Shown: piece by piece, positions 24,130-30,158 of the stretch
Numbering within the stretch: position 1 is the stretch's first letter
Layout of the letters: every line of letters starts with the position of its first letter
Virus record (IMG/VR): IMGVR_UViG_3300008107_000388
Location: 1 to 37,736 of that record
Direction: 5' to 3' (one strand)
DNA length: 37,736 nucleotides
Source: a virus
Position numbers and translations under genes: made by a program
Notes under the pieces: model-generated
Databases searched by the model: none
Seen by the model: only the letters and a program-made list of their open reading frames with translations
What the model was told of the DNA's origin: nothing

Positions 24130-24973
24130 TGGTTCTGGTTTATTATCAACTATTTTGGGAATAGTAACTGGTTTGATTGGTGATGCGATCAAAGGTGTTA
24201 TGTCAGTTATTGATGGCATAAGCACTCTGATTAAAGGTGTGTTGTCGGCATTTAGTTTGGGTCCACTTGGACCTTTAAAACTTTTAGCAAAATTAGGTAC
24301 TTTTTTGATTAGTCCTCTTGGATTAGGATTGATGGGTCTTGCAGCCGGAGCAATTACCGCATGGGCGTTTTGGAAAATGTTAAAAGATCCTTCTGGTTAT
24401 GAAGCCGCAGATTCTGATTTAAGTAAAGGCCTGAATCAAGCAGAAAAGGTTGGTGGTTTAGCTGGCGTTAAAGATGAAATGGATCGTCAGAAAAAATTAC
24501 CTGAATATGACAGAACAATGGCAGAAATAAAAAATTATCAATTCAGTTATAATGAAAGTGAACCATTAAACAACGTTCAATTGAAAGGTTTTGCCGAAAG
24601 AGGACCCGGTGCTCTAGAAGCTGTTGAAGATTATAAAATGGAAAGAGATAGAGTAAAGAAAGAAATTCTGACATTAAATCAAACTGCCACACCAGTTGAC
24701 ACAACACCACAAGCGGTGACACCAACAGAAACACCAGCACCAAGTGAACAAATGTCCAATCCAAAAACAACCAGTAAACTAAATGCCGTAACCAGTGAAA
24801 ATTTAGAATTGAATTTACCAAGCACACCAGAATCGGTTACGACTGCACAGATTACAAACAATACGAATATCAGTTCAACCAAGAGCCAAAAACCAAAAGG
24901 TCCTATACCTTCTGTGAGGAATATGGAAGATTCCTTTCAGAGAATGCTATTAAGTAGTTTACGGGTTGTATAA
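24065..24973 (+). CDS. Hydrophobic virion protein, probable continuation of the preceding frame
   Basis: 302 aa from the ATG at 24065, which overlaps the preceding gene by 65 bases and has no visible ribosome-binding site. Residues about 24-110 are strongly hydrophobic (LLSTILGIVTGLIGDAIKGV, then LGTFLISPLGLGLMGLAAGA), two or three membrane-type or tape-measure-type helices. A helical middle follows. The C-terminal 100 residues are a Pro/Thr-rich linker, and the protein ends SVRNMEDSFQRMLLSSLRVV. The first 20 residues are probably an out-of-frame artefact of a +1 shift from the upstream gene. It ends five bases before a terminator. Confidence 0.6.
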   Translation: MILNVEQEKAILKKNKATKADNGSGLLSTILGIVTGLIGDAIKGVMSVIDGISTLIKGVLSAFSLGPLGPLKLLAKLGTFLISPLGLGLMGLAAGAITAWAFWKMLKDPSGYEAADSDLSKGLNQAEKVGGLAGVKDEMDRQKKLPEYDRTMAEIKNYQFSYNESEPLNNVQLKGFAERGPGALEAVEDYKMERDRVKKEILTLNQTATPVDTTPQAVTPTETPAPSEQMSNPKTTSKLNAVTSENLELNLPSTPESVTTAQITNNTNISSTKSQKPKGPIPSVRNMEDSFQRMLLSSLRVV

Positions 24974-24977
24974 TAAA

Positions 24978-25000
24978 AAACCCACCATAAAGGTGGGTTT
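24978..25000. terminator. Bidirectional intrinsic terminator
   Basis: A perfect 9-bp stem AAACCCACC / GGTGGGTTT with a 5-base loop (ATAAA) lies between the convergent rightward tail operon and leftward gene 32. An A-run precedes it and a T-rich stretch follows, so it can terminate transcription from both sides. Confidence 0.9.
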
Positions 25001-25018
25001 CTTTTAAGTAAAAGAAAA

Positions 25019-25903
25019 TTAATTTTCTTCAGCAAGTTTACTAAAATATGCCATATCATCATCTTCAGAATCATCTTTAAATGGAGAATCTTCTGCAACA
25101 GGTTTAGGTGCAGGCTTTGCTTTGGCTTGTTCTACAGTTGTGCGTGGTGCTTCACCATTAAGACCAAGAACTTTATCTAAGCGTTGCTTCAAAGCATCAT
25201 ACGACTTGAATTCACCATCTTTTAAGAGTTCCTGTAGAGAGTGTTCAGACTTCCAAATCTTCTCTAGTTCTTCATCGTCATTCAGCAAAGCAGCAGGCGA
25301 TTCGAATTCAGATTTATCATAATTCTGATAACCTTCAACTTTACGGATCTTTAACTTAAAGTTGGCACCTTTCCACATATCAAATGGGTTAATTGCTTGT
25401 TCATCTTCAAATTGTGGATTCATGGCTTCTGAAATCTTATCAAAAATCTTCTTGCCAAACTTAAACAAAAATACTTTACCTTCATTTTCTTTATTTGAAG
25501 GATCAGATACGATATAAACGTTTGCAATGTAATTTAGTTTACGTTTTTGCTTACGGACAATATCTTTATTTGCTTCAATACCAGAATTCCATAATGAGGA
25601 ATTATGTTCACAAACGGGACATTGTTGATTGAGTGTGGTTAAACAATTATCAATTAACCATCCACCTGGACCTTGAAATCCGTGTGAGAAAATCTTCACC
25701 CATGGTAACGCATCATCACCATCAACTGCTGGTGCTGGGAGGAAACGAATCGTTGCCATGCCATTGCCAGATTTATCTACGGCTGGGCGCCAGTAGTTAT
25801 CTGATTTATCGTTGCCTTCGGATGAGGTATTAAGTGCCTCGATTGCTTTAGATAGTTTGTCGAGGTTGCCAGATTGGCGTTTGAGGTTCGCAAATGAACT
25901 CAT
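25019..25903 (-). CDS. 32: Single-stranded DNA-binding protein gp32
   Basis: 294 aa; T4 gp32 is 301 aa. The basic N-terminus has the cooperativity (LAST-type) motif LKRQSGNLDKLSKAI. The core has a zinc ligand set H74, C87, C95 and C98 (NQQCPVCEH), with the same H-x12-C spacing as T4 (H64, C77, C87, C90). The acidic C-terminal tail (EDSPFKDDSEDDDMAYFSKL) is the usual protein-interaction arm. It coats ssDNA at the replication fork and binds gp59. Upstream are a sigma70-type promoter, an overlapping GATAAATA late-type box, a repeat-containing leader and ribosome-binding site AAAGGAAG. Confidence 0.95.
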   Translation of the reverse strand: MSSFANLKRQSGNLDKLSKAIEALNTSSEGNDKSDNYWRPAVDKSGNGMATIRFLPAPAVDGDDALPWVKIFSHGFQGPGGWLIDNCLTTLNQQCPVCEHNSSLWNSGIEANKDIVRKQKRKLNYIANVYIVSDPSNKENEGKVFLFKFGKKIFDKISEAMNPQFEDEQAINPFDMWKGANFKLKIRKVEGYQNYDKSEFESPAALLNDDEELEKIWKSEHSLQELLKDGEFKSYDALKQRLDKVLGLNGEAPRTTVEQAKAKPAPKPVAEDSPFKDDSEDDDMAYFSKLAEEN

Positions 25904-25918
25904 AATTTACTTCCTTTC

Positions 25919-25944
25919 GTATAAACGGTGTATAAACGGTGTAT
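25919..25944 (-). repeat. Tandem repeat in the gene 32 leader
   Basis: Two direct copies of a 12-base unit (minus strand ACACCGTTTATA, then ACACCGTTTATACG) lie 17-42 bases before the gene 32 start, within the predicted leader RNA. T4 gene 32 is autoregulated through its leader, so an operator-like role is possible but not shown. Confidence 0.45.
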
Positions 25945-25971
25945 TAAAAACGACTTGTCCACATACTTCTC

Positions 25972-26000
25972 ATAATATAGTAATATTTATCCAATGTCAA
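25972..26000 (-). promoter_or_regulatory. Sigma70-type promoter for gene 32 with overlapping late-type box
   Basis: On the minus strand TTGACA (26000-25995) and TATTAT (25977-25972) are separated by exactly 17 bases. The spacer contains GATAAATA (25991-25984), one base from the T4 late box TATAAATA. Transcription would begin near 25965, giving a leader of about 60 bases before gene 32. T4 gene 32 is likewise read from more than one class of promoter. Confidence 0.75.
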
Positions 26001-26482
26001 GTGTACATCTTCAAAATACCGATGGTAGTAATGGCGTCCGTGTGAAGTATACCAATACCACCTTCAACTCGCCATTGGTCGATGTTCTGTGGTGTATCAT
26101 CAATCAATAGTGAATTCGAATTAGAAAAATCTCTCTTAAATCTTTTACCTGGAACCAAGTTCACAGGAAACTCAATGTTTTGGTTATTCAACCATTCAAT
26201 CTTTTGTTCCCGAATCTCTGCATCCCGTTTCTCAGAAGAAGTGGAAGAAAGAATCTCTGTTGGTACCTTTAATGACCTGAGATAGTTAATTAACTCGATA
26301 GCATCAGGCATCAAGTTCAATGTAGCAAACTGCCTTTCAGCAATGAACATGGTGAAGAACTTGTCAAAGGTTTTATAGGTGTCGGCCTCTTTCGGTTCAA
26401 TTTTGTACAATTCCTTGTATCGTTTATTGAAATCGGCAATCACACCATCCATGTCCAAGTAAATCTTGGTAATCTTATGCAT
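25997..26482 (-). CDS. HAD-superfamily phosphatase (5'-nucleotidase-like)
   Basis: 161 aa. HAD motif I is IYLDMDGVIADF (D10 nucleophile, D12 acid/base). Motif II is in TEILSSTSS, and motif IV is LLIDDTPQNI. The small size and late cap resemble the 5'(3')-deoxyribonucleotidase/NT5C-like group, which dephosphorylates nucleoside monophosphates, so a role in nucleotide pools during infection is plausible. It lies between gene 59 (overlapping by eight bases) and gene 32, where T4 has no extra gene. Substrate not determinable from sequence. Confidence 0.8.
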   Translation of the reverse strand: MHKITKIYLDMDGVIADFNKRYKELYKIEPKEADTYKTFDKFFTMFIAERQFATLNLMPDAIELINYLRSLKVPTEILSSTSSEKRDAEIREQKIEWLNNQNIEFPVNLVPGKRFKRDFSNSNSLLIDDTPQNIDQWRVEGGIGILHTDAITTIGILKMYT

Positions 26483-27080
26483 ATTCTTTAATCTTTTCTT
26501 TCAAAATTTGTTTGAACTTTTCTTTATCATAATGTAGAAATGGTTTATATTTCACACATTTAGTTTTAAAACTAGGCCAAACAATATCATCATATATTTC
26601 TTTTTCCCACATCGGGAAAAAATTCATCAGGTCGTTCAAAATGATAAGTGTTTCAAGTGTTATATCTCCTTGTGTAGTATACTGCATTAACTTAGGAAAT
26701 TCATTGTTTCTTACCACTAATAAATCATTTGGATTTTCTACCTTATCCAATAATACAATTATATCATTTTCAAAGGTATATGTCAAGCTTTGTTGAGTTT
26801 TTTGCCACTTGGTATAATTCTCGTCACCATCCTGAAGTAAATCACCTACCCAATCACCTTTGCCTTGTATAAAATTGGCAATATAAAAGTTCTTGAGTTC
26901 TTCTAAATCATATTTACGAGATAGTTTATAGAATTGGTATTTTGATTTGTTGGTAGTAAATGTTTGCTTAGATACATTTGTTTTTCCGTTGTATCTAAAG
27001 TAATCATAAGATTCGGAAGTAAAATGTAACTTCAAAGCATTCCATAAAGCATATGCGGCAAAACCGGTATTCTCCGTCAT
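26475..27080 (-). CDS. 59: gp59-like helicase loader
   Basis: 201 aa; T4 gp59 is 217 aa. Shared pattern with T4: an N-terminal segment ending FRYNGKTNVSKQTFTTNKSK then YQFYKLSRKYDLEELKNFYI (T4: YFFQKLSEKYKLKELALIFI), followed by KGDWVGDLLQDGDENYTKWQ (T4: QDAWIGDISDADALVFYREY). A later ITLETLIILNDLMNFFP corresponds to ISFETFILLDSFLNI in T4. gp59 loads the gp41 replicative helicase onto gp32-covered forks. Its position between 33 and 32 reproduces the T4 order 33-59-32, which strengthens the call. Confidence 0.88.
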   Translation of the reverse strand: MTENTGFAAYALWNALKLHFTSESYDYFRYNGKTNVSKQTFTTNKSKYQFYKLSRKYDLEELKNFYIANFIQGKGDWVGDLLQDGDENYTKWQKTQQSLTYTFENDIIVLLDKVENPNDLLVVRNNEFPKLMQYTTQGDITLETLIILNDLMNFFPMWEKEIYDDIVWPSFKTKCVKYKPFLHYDKEKFKQILKEKIKEYA

Positions 27081-27083
27081 AAT

Positions 27084-27305
27084 TTAAATTGGCAATCTGG
27101 ATGTTTTCTTCAACATATTATTATCTTGAGCCTCTTCTTTAATCTTTGATTTAAGTGCGGGTGAGATTAATGTTGCGGCCACTTCAATTTCCAAACCAGT
27201 TTCTTTGCAATGGTGGCAGATAGCGTCCATATAACCTAAACGATTTTCTATCACCAAATTTTCAATCATCATACTAAATTTTTTAATTTCTTCACGATTA
27301 GGCAT
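27084..27305 (-). CDS. 33: Late transcription co-activator adaptor gp33
   Basis: 73 aa; T4 gp33 is 112 aa, and shorter forms are usual in aquatic T4-like phages. The core EIKKFSMMIENLVIENRLGY, then MDAICHHCKETGLE and the C-terminal LISPALKSKIKEEAQ with ending SRLPI, matches the short gp33 family. gp33 binds the host RNA polymerase beta flap and couples it to the sliding clamp and gp55 at late promoters. Its presence fits the TATAAATA boxes found in this window. Confidence 0.82.
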   Translation of the reverse strand: MPNREEIKKFSMMIENLVIENRLGYMDAICHHCKETGLEIEVAATLISPALKSKIKEEAQDNNMLKKTSRLPI

Positions 27306-27308
27306 AAT

Positions 27309-27518
27309 TTAAATTCTACTGTAAAATATATGATTACCTATTTTCGTTACAACCTTTTGTTTATTCCAGCCAGGATTTACATAAACTGCATGGTAATACA
27401 ATGCGTTTGTTTCTGCTATTTTATCATGTAAAACTGAAACTGTCAATGCTCTTTTTGCAATTAAATGAGATTCTTCCCATCTATACCGATCATGAATGTG
27501 TACCATTTCTTTGACCAT
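27309..27518 (-). pseudogene. C-terminal remnant of a SleB-type cell-wall hydrolase
   Basis: 69 aa from the ATG at 27518. The frame stays open upstream to a TAA near 27586 and there reads YSCQFSWTCMVKEM. The phrases CQFSW, then ESHLIAKRAL, then ALYYHAVYVNPGWNKQKVVT and IGNHIFYSRI are the second half of the SleB/Hydrolase_2 domain used in phage lysis. The first half of that domain, with the EAxGE catalytic glutamate, is absent: upstream lies a short membrane peptide in another frame. This looks like an internally deleted, decayed lysin. A functional truncated product starting at 27518 cannot be ruled out. Confidence 0.6.
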
Positions 27519-27613
27519 ACAAGTCCATGAAAATTGACAGCTGTATATACTATTGTTAATACTGCTAATACTACTGCTAATGTGTTAAACTTCTGTGTGT
27601 TAAATTTAAACAT
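27461..27613 (-). CDS. Small signal-peptide/membrane protein (50 aa)
   Basis: ATG at 27613 is preceded by a good ribosome-binding site (AAGGAAG). The protein begins MFKFNTQKFNTLAVVLAVLT and continues with IVYTAVNFHG, one hydrophobic helix of about 16 residues, then a basic-aromatic tail ending GIDGKNLI. It overlaps the hydrolase remnant by 58 bases in another frame. It may be the leftover signal peptide of the deleted hydrolase, or a small inner-membrane peptide. Function unknown. Confidence 0.5.
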   Translation of the reverse strand: MFKFNTQKFNTLAVVLAVLTIVYTAVNFHGLVWSKKWYTFMIGIDGKNLI

Positions 27614-27633
27614 CTTTCTTCCTTATTGATTGC

Positions 27634-27655
27634 GGCGGCCAAACATCTGACCGCC
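27634..27655 (-). other. GC-rich stem-loop between small genes
   Basis: Minus strand GGCGGTC-AGATGTTT-GGCCGCC forms a 7-bp stem with one G-U pair in a very AT-rich context. It has no following T-run, so it is more likely an RNA processing or stability element than a terminator. Confidence 0.4.
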
Positions 27656-27666
27656 TTGGTCTCCAA

Positions 27667-27945
27667 TTACGAATTTGTTTTCGATTTTATTTTAACTTCA
27701 GGTTGTGGAGTGGTTTGAGAAACGAATTGATTGAGAGCTTCCGCTTTCTTTACAATTTCATCTTCTGTGGGGAATGCCGGTAAGGCGGGGTAGTCAGGTG
27801 ATGTTGTACCAGCAATTTTAGCTGCATCGACCTGTGTATGCCATTGCTGTTGTAGAGCATCACGTTTTGTGTGATAGTCATCAGTTAACATATCTTTGGC
27901 CATTTTTAAGAGTTCTAGCCGAATCTCATAAGGTGTCATACTCAT
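27667..27945 (-). CDS. Conserved hypothetical phage protein (92 aa)
   Basis: Starts MSMTPYEIRLELLKMAKDML, a beginning I have seen in small conserved proteins of T4-like aquatic phages. The rest is helical and charged, with a Pro/Ala-rich linker (SPDYPALPAFPTEDEI) near residue 50-65 and a Lys-rich tail. There is no membrane segment or catalytic motif. AAGGAG ribosome-binding site before the ATG, and a GATAAATA late-type box about 60 bases upstream. Confidence 0.65.
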   Translation of the reverse strand: MSMTPYEIRLELLKMAKDMLTDDYHTKRDALQQQWHTQVDAAKIAGTTSPDYPALPAFPTEDEIVKKAEALNQFVSQTTPQPEVKIKSKTNS

Positions 27946-28004
27946 TTACTTCTCCTTGTGTGTGTTTATGTGTATTACCAGCGGTTTGTGTGATGCTGGT
28001 GATT

Positions 28005-28012
28005 TATTTATC
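28005..28012 (-). promoter_or_regulatory. Candidate late promoter (GATAAATA)
   Basis: Minus strand GATAAATA, one base from the T4 late box and identical to the box upstream of gene 32, lies about 60 bases before the 92-aa gene. It sits right at the end of the tmRNA coding piece. The leader also contains a 6-bp stem ACCAGC/GCTGGT (27977-28000). Confidence 0.45.
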
Positions 28013-28059
28013 CAGGTGATTCTGTTGCTAAGTTCACCTGGCGAAACTCCGCTTACCTA

Positions 28060-28089
28060 TTAGGCAGCAAGTGCATACTTATCGTTTGC
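28060..28089 (-). other. tmRNA proteolysis tag reading frame (ANDKYALAA-stop)
   Basis: Codons GCA AAC GAT AAG TAT GCA CTT GCT GCC TAA from 28089 to 28060 give A-N-D-K-Y-A-L-A-A. With the charged alanine the full tag is AANDKYALAA. The AND start and the ALAA end match known ssrA tags (E. coli AANDENYALAA). The upstream bases TTAAAC before GCA fit the resume-codon context. Confidence 0.92.
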
Positions 28090-28171
28090 GTTTAATTTAA
28101 TTAGTGATTACGCCTTCTCTGGCGATTCTCCATTGTTCTAATTATTGCCATGTCGATTCTAAAACACCCCC

Positions 28172-28232
28172 ATCAGAAGTATATTGCCACTTTTGTGTTT
28201 GCTACCGAAAACTCGGTTCGTCAATATACTTT
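28172..28232 (-). other. Intervening spacer of the permuted tmRNA precursor
   Basis: The 61 bases between the CCA end and the mature 5' end carry a perfect 10-bp inverted repeat (AAGTATATTG at 28231-28222 with CAATATACTT at 28186-28177), which would extend the acceptor stem. An inner small hairpin ACCGA-GTTT-TCGGT lies in its loop. This segment should be removed during maturation. Confidence 0.8.
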
Positions 28233-28292
28233 TGGTGGAGGTGGTGGGAATCGCACCCACGTCCACAACAACTTTCAAACAACTTCTACGAA

Positions 28293-28403
28293 TTAGTTTA
28301 ATACAAAAAGTATTGTTAATACACCTACAGCAAATGCACAGGCGCCCATGTAGAAAGCAAAACTTCTTACTTTATATTCTTTTACACAATCTTTGTTAGG
28401 CAT
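28293..28403 (-). CDS. Small membrane protein (36 aa)
   Basis: Start MPNKDCVKEYKVRSFAFYMG and one hydrophobic helix (FYMGACAFAVGVLTILFVLN) to the end. The ATG at 28403 has ribosome-binding site AAAGGA and overlaps the stop of the 41-aa gene upstream (TAATG). A longer reading from 28517 in this frame would only cover that neighbour, so the short form is preferred. Function unknown. It may be one of a coupled pair of phage membrane peptides. Confidence 0.55.
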   Translation of the reverse strand: MPNKDCVKEYKVRSFAFYMGACAFAVGVLTILFVLN

Positions 28404-28528
28404 TACAGTATCCTTTCTAGTAACCAAATAACAAAAAGAAAACTTAAACCACCAGCCAAAAATTTTAAAGCCCCGTACTGTCTTTCGTTCTGCTCGGGAG
28501 TGCAGAGTTTTTTCCAATATTTGTTCAT
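28403..28528 (-). CDS. Small membrane protein (41 aa)
   Basis: Reads MNKYWKKLCTPEQNERQYGA then LKFLAGGLSFLFVIWLLERI L: a charged N-terminal half and one C-terminal membrane helix. It is too short for usual ORF cut-offs. The stop overlaps the next start (TAATG), indicating coupling. The promoter just upstream would put the transcription start within a few bases of this ATG, so it may be leaderless or read from a longer transcript. Function unknown. Confidence 0.55.
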   Translation of the reverse strand: MNKYWKKLCTPEQNERQYGALKFLAGGLSFLFVIWLLERIL

Positions 28529-28536
28529 AGTGTCCT

Positions 28537-28565
28537 ATTATAAGTGTTTATACTTATATAGGCAA
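28537..28565 (-). promoter_or_regulatory. Sigma70-type promoter with overlapping palindrome
   Basis: Minus strand TTGCCT (28565-28560) and TATAAT (28542-28537), 17 bases apart. The palindrome TATAAGT-ATAAAC-ACTTATA spans the spacer and the -10 box and could be an operator. It would transcribe the two small membrane genes and the tmRNA. Confidence 0.65.
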
Positions 28566-28574
28566 CCAGCTTAA

Positions 28575-29234
28575 TTAATATTTACCACTTTTCTCATAAT
28601 ATGAAATGGCATTGACTAGGCCTGTGATATGGTCCTCGGTCTTTTGTTTGAATACGATAGGACTCGAATCCTCAACGGCCATGACGATAACCAAATCATG
28701 GATAGGTTGACCAATCAACTCCTCATACATCAAGGCGTAGGCAGATGTTTGCCAGAAGTAATCTTCAATGTCCTCATGGCTCTTAATTTTTTTGGATGTT
28801 TTAAAATCAATTACCGAAAGCACACCATCGAACTCAGCAATACAATCCACTCGGCCTGCCATCTTTAATTGTGTGGACCATAATGCTTGTTCTTGGTAAT
28901 GAATATTGTTAATACGATTTAAATGCGGTTTGATTGATAAAAACATTTCATGTGCATCGGGCATAATATTACCTAATGATTCATTGTTTAAATATCGTTC
29001 ACACAATGTATGAACATTTGTACCACGAGAAGTTGCTTTTTTGGTAATGGCATTGGCAACATCTTCACCCACTTTGTTGCGCCATGCCTGAAAAATATGT
29101 TTCTTTTGAGCACCAATGACTGTGGTGACCGATGGTAATTTTGTACCATCAGGTAGTTTATAAAACCGTTTACCATCAGGAAATGTTTCTGATGGTAGGT
29201 CTTGTAATACTTTTGGTGGGCAGTAATTAAACAT
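28575..29234 (-). CDS. PD-(D/E)XK exonuclease (MGME1/Cas4-like)
   Basis: About 219 aa from the ATG at 29234, chosen because it overlaps the upstream stop (TAATG), has ribosome-binding site AGGAA and gives the family-like start MFNYCPPKVLQDLP. ATGs at 29240 and 29255 lie in the same frame. Motifs: PDGTKLPSVTTVIGAQKKH near the N-terminus, RGTNVHTLCERYLN with a conserved acidic/His helix, then the catalytic core AGRVDCIAEFDGVLSVIDFK with TSKK (D...D-x-K pattern) and a following WQTSAYALMYEEL helix. Single-strand exonucleases of this class take part in recombination or end-processing of phage DNA. It is downstream of a zinc-ribbon gene. Confidence 0.82.
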   Translation of the reverse strand: MFNYCPPKVLQDLPSETFPDGKRFYKLPDGTKLPSVTTVIGAQKKHIFQAWRNKVGEDVANAITKKATSRGTNVHTLCERYLNNESLGNIMPDAHEMFLSIKPHLNRINNIHYQEQALWSTQLKMAGRVDCIAEFDGVLSVIDFKTSKKIKSHEDIEDYFWQTSAYALMYEELIGQPIHDLVIVMAVEDSSPIVFKQKTEDHITGLVNAISYYEKSGKY

Positions 29235-29374
29235 TACCATTTTCCTATAGGGCATTTTACAAAAGGTAAATTTACTTTAATTGGCATATAACAATGGCAT
29301 TGTGTGCATATTTTTATTTTAACTTTATAATTCTCACAAGTATTGCATATGTCTAATTTTGTATTTGCATTCAT
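29234..29374 (-). CDS. Small zinc-ribbon-like protein (46 aa)
   Basis: Reads MNANTKLDICNTCENYKVKI, then KICTQCHCYMPIKV and ends CPIGKW. The cysteine pairs C10/C13 and C23/C26 plus C28 and C41 suggest a zinc ribbon. The phrase 'C..C.C.MP.K......CP.GKW' recurs in small proteins of T4-like aquatic phages. The stop overlaps the exonuclease start, so the two are coupled. Function unknown, possibly a nucleic-acid or enzyme adaptor. Confidence 0.72.
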   Translation of the reverse strand: MNANTKLDICNTCENYKVKIKICTQCHCYMPIKVNLPFVKCPIGKW

Positions 29375-29375
29375 T

Positions 29376-30158
29376 TTACGTTACGTTATAGTTGGTTACA
29401 TATTTCTCTTTAATAGCTTCAAAGAAGTCAATATCTTCTTGTGTTAGCTCCGCTTCTTCTATATCTTGCCTAAATTTTCTGGTGAAATCTTCTAACTGTT
29501 GAAATTCACCTTCATACTTAAAAAACTTTGTTATTTTTTTAGTATCGTAAGCATCCATTATAATATGATATCTAGGCTCATCGGAATCATTTCTAATTTG
29601 ATGCCACAAATTCACCCAAACAATGTATGCTGATCCATCGGCCGGCATATGTAAATTTTTTCCTTGACATATATGAACACACTTTTTGTTTGTCCATAAT
29701 GGTATGTGTATTCTGGCCATATAATCTGTTGTTTCAGCATCTTTGTGCACCAAGCTCTTACAATGAGGCTGTAAACAAGTTATTCTTACTCGCCTTGGTT
29801 CAAATCCCAAATCTTTCAATTTATCTACAACCTTTTTAATTTCTCCGACACAAGCTTGAGTTGGTCTATCGTGCTCCAAACTGTGAGCAATATTAAAATG
29901 TTTGTACGACTTCATAATCAATTCTCTTGTCGGTAGAAAATTTTCTAATTTTAATCCATGTTCATGCTGAACAACTTCCCAACCATCTTTCCAATCACCA
30001 CGCCTACTCAAAATACTCCAACCACCAAACCCATGATAATTTTGTGTTTCAAATTCTTCACCTTGAACAACTTGATCACCTAGAGGAAAAACACTTTCTT
30101 CTACTTCTTTTCTTAATTTTTCAATATCAAATTGAATATCTAATTTTTCATACCACAT
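29376..30158 (-). CDS. Aspartyl/asparaginyl beta-hydroxylase-like 2OG oxygenase
   Basis: 260 aa. The cupin core reads CLQPHCKSLVHKDAETTDYM then ARIHIPLWTN around residues 128-156, giving the metal pair H138 and D140, with the distal histidine H186 in WVNLWHQIRNDSDEPRYHII and a 2OG-binding arginine R196. This HxD...H...R layout matches Fe(II)/2-oxoglutarate oxygenases of the AspH type, which hydroxylate protein side chains. The substrate is unknown. It is the last of four oxygenase-like genes in a run with overlapping ends, downstream of a Cys-rich virion-type protein. Confidence 0.78.
   Translation of the reverse strand: MWYEKLDIQFDIEKLRKEVEESVFPLGDQVVQGEEFETQNYHGFGGWSILSRRGDWKDGWEVVQHEHGLKLENFLPTRELIMKSYKHFNIAHSLEHDRPTQACVGEIKKVVDKLKDLGFEPRRVRITCLQPHCKSLVHKDAETTDYMARIHIPLWTNKKCVHICQGKNLHMPADGSAYIVWVNLWHQIRNDSDEPRYHIIMDAYDTKKITKFFKYEGEFQQLEDFTRKFRQDIEEAELTQEDIDFFEAIKEKYVTNYNVT

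Larger units (their letters stand above)
28010..28292 (-). ncRNA. ssrA: Circularly permuted (two-piece) tmRNA gene
   Basis: On the minus strand the 3' acceptor piece comes first: a T-arm GTGGG-TGCGATT-CCCAC (28260-28244), acceptor strand CACCTCC, discriminator A and encoded CCA ending at 28233. After a 61-base spacer the 5' piece begins GGGGGTG at 28171. The two acceptor strands pair over all 7 bp, with a G3-U wobble, the alanine identity element. CATGGCAAT (28152-28144) pairs with GTTGTTGTG (28272-28264) as helix P2. Downstream is a tag frame, ANDKYALAA-stop, then hairpins including CAGGTGA/TCACCTG (28040-28013). Permuted ssrA genes are known from alpha- and betaproteobacteria and cyanobacteria. 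The product rescues stalled ribosomes and tags peptides for proteolysis. Outer ends are approximate. Confidence 0.88.

Noticed and set aside
28233-28300. A tRNA gene ending in CCA on the minus strand
   Set aside because: The T-arm and acceptor 3' strand are present but no 5' acceptor strand, D-arm or anticodon arm lies upstream. The partner strand is at 28171, showing a permuted tmRNA instead.
28404-28517. 74-aa version of the small membrane protein starting at 28517
   Set aside because: The extra N-terminus overlaps the better supported 41-aa gene in another frame, and the internal ATG at 28403 has a proper ribosome-binding site.
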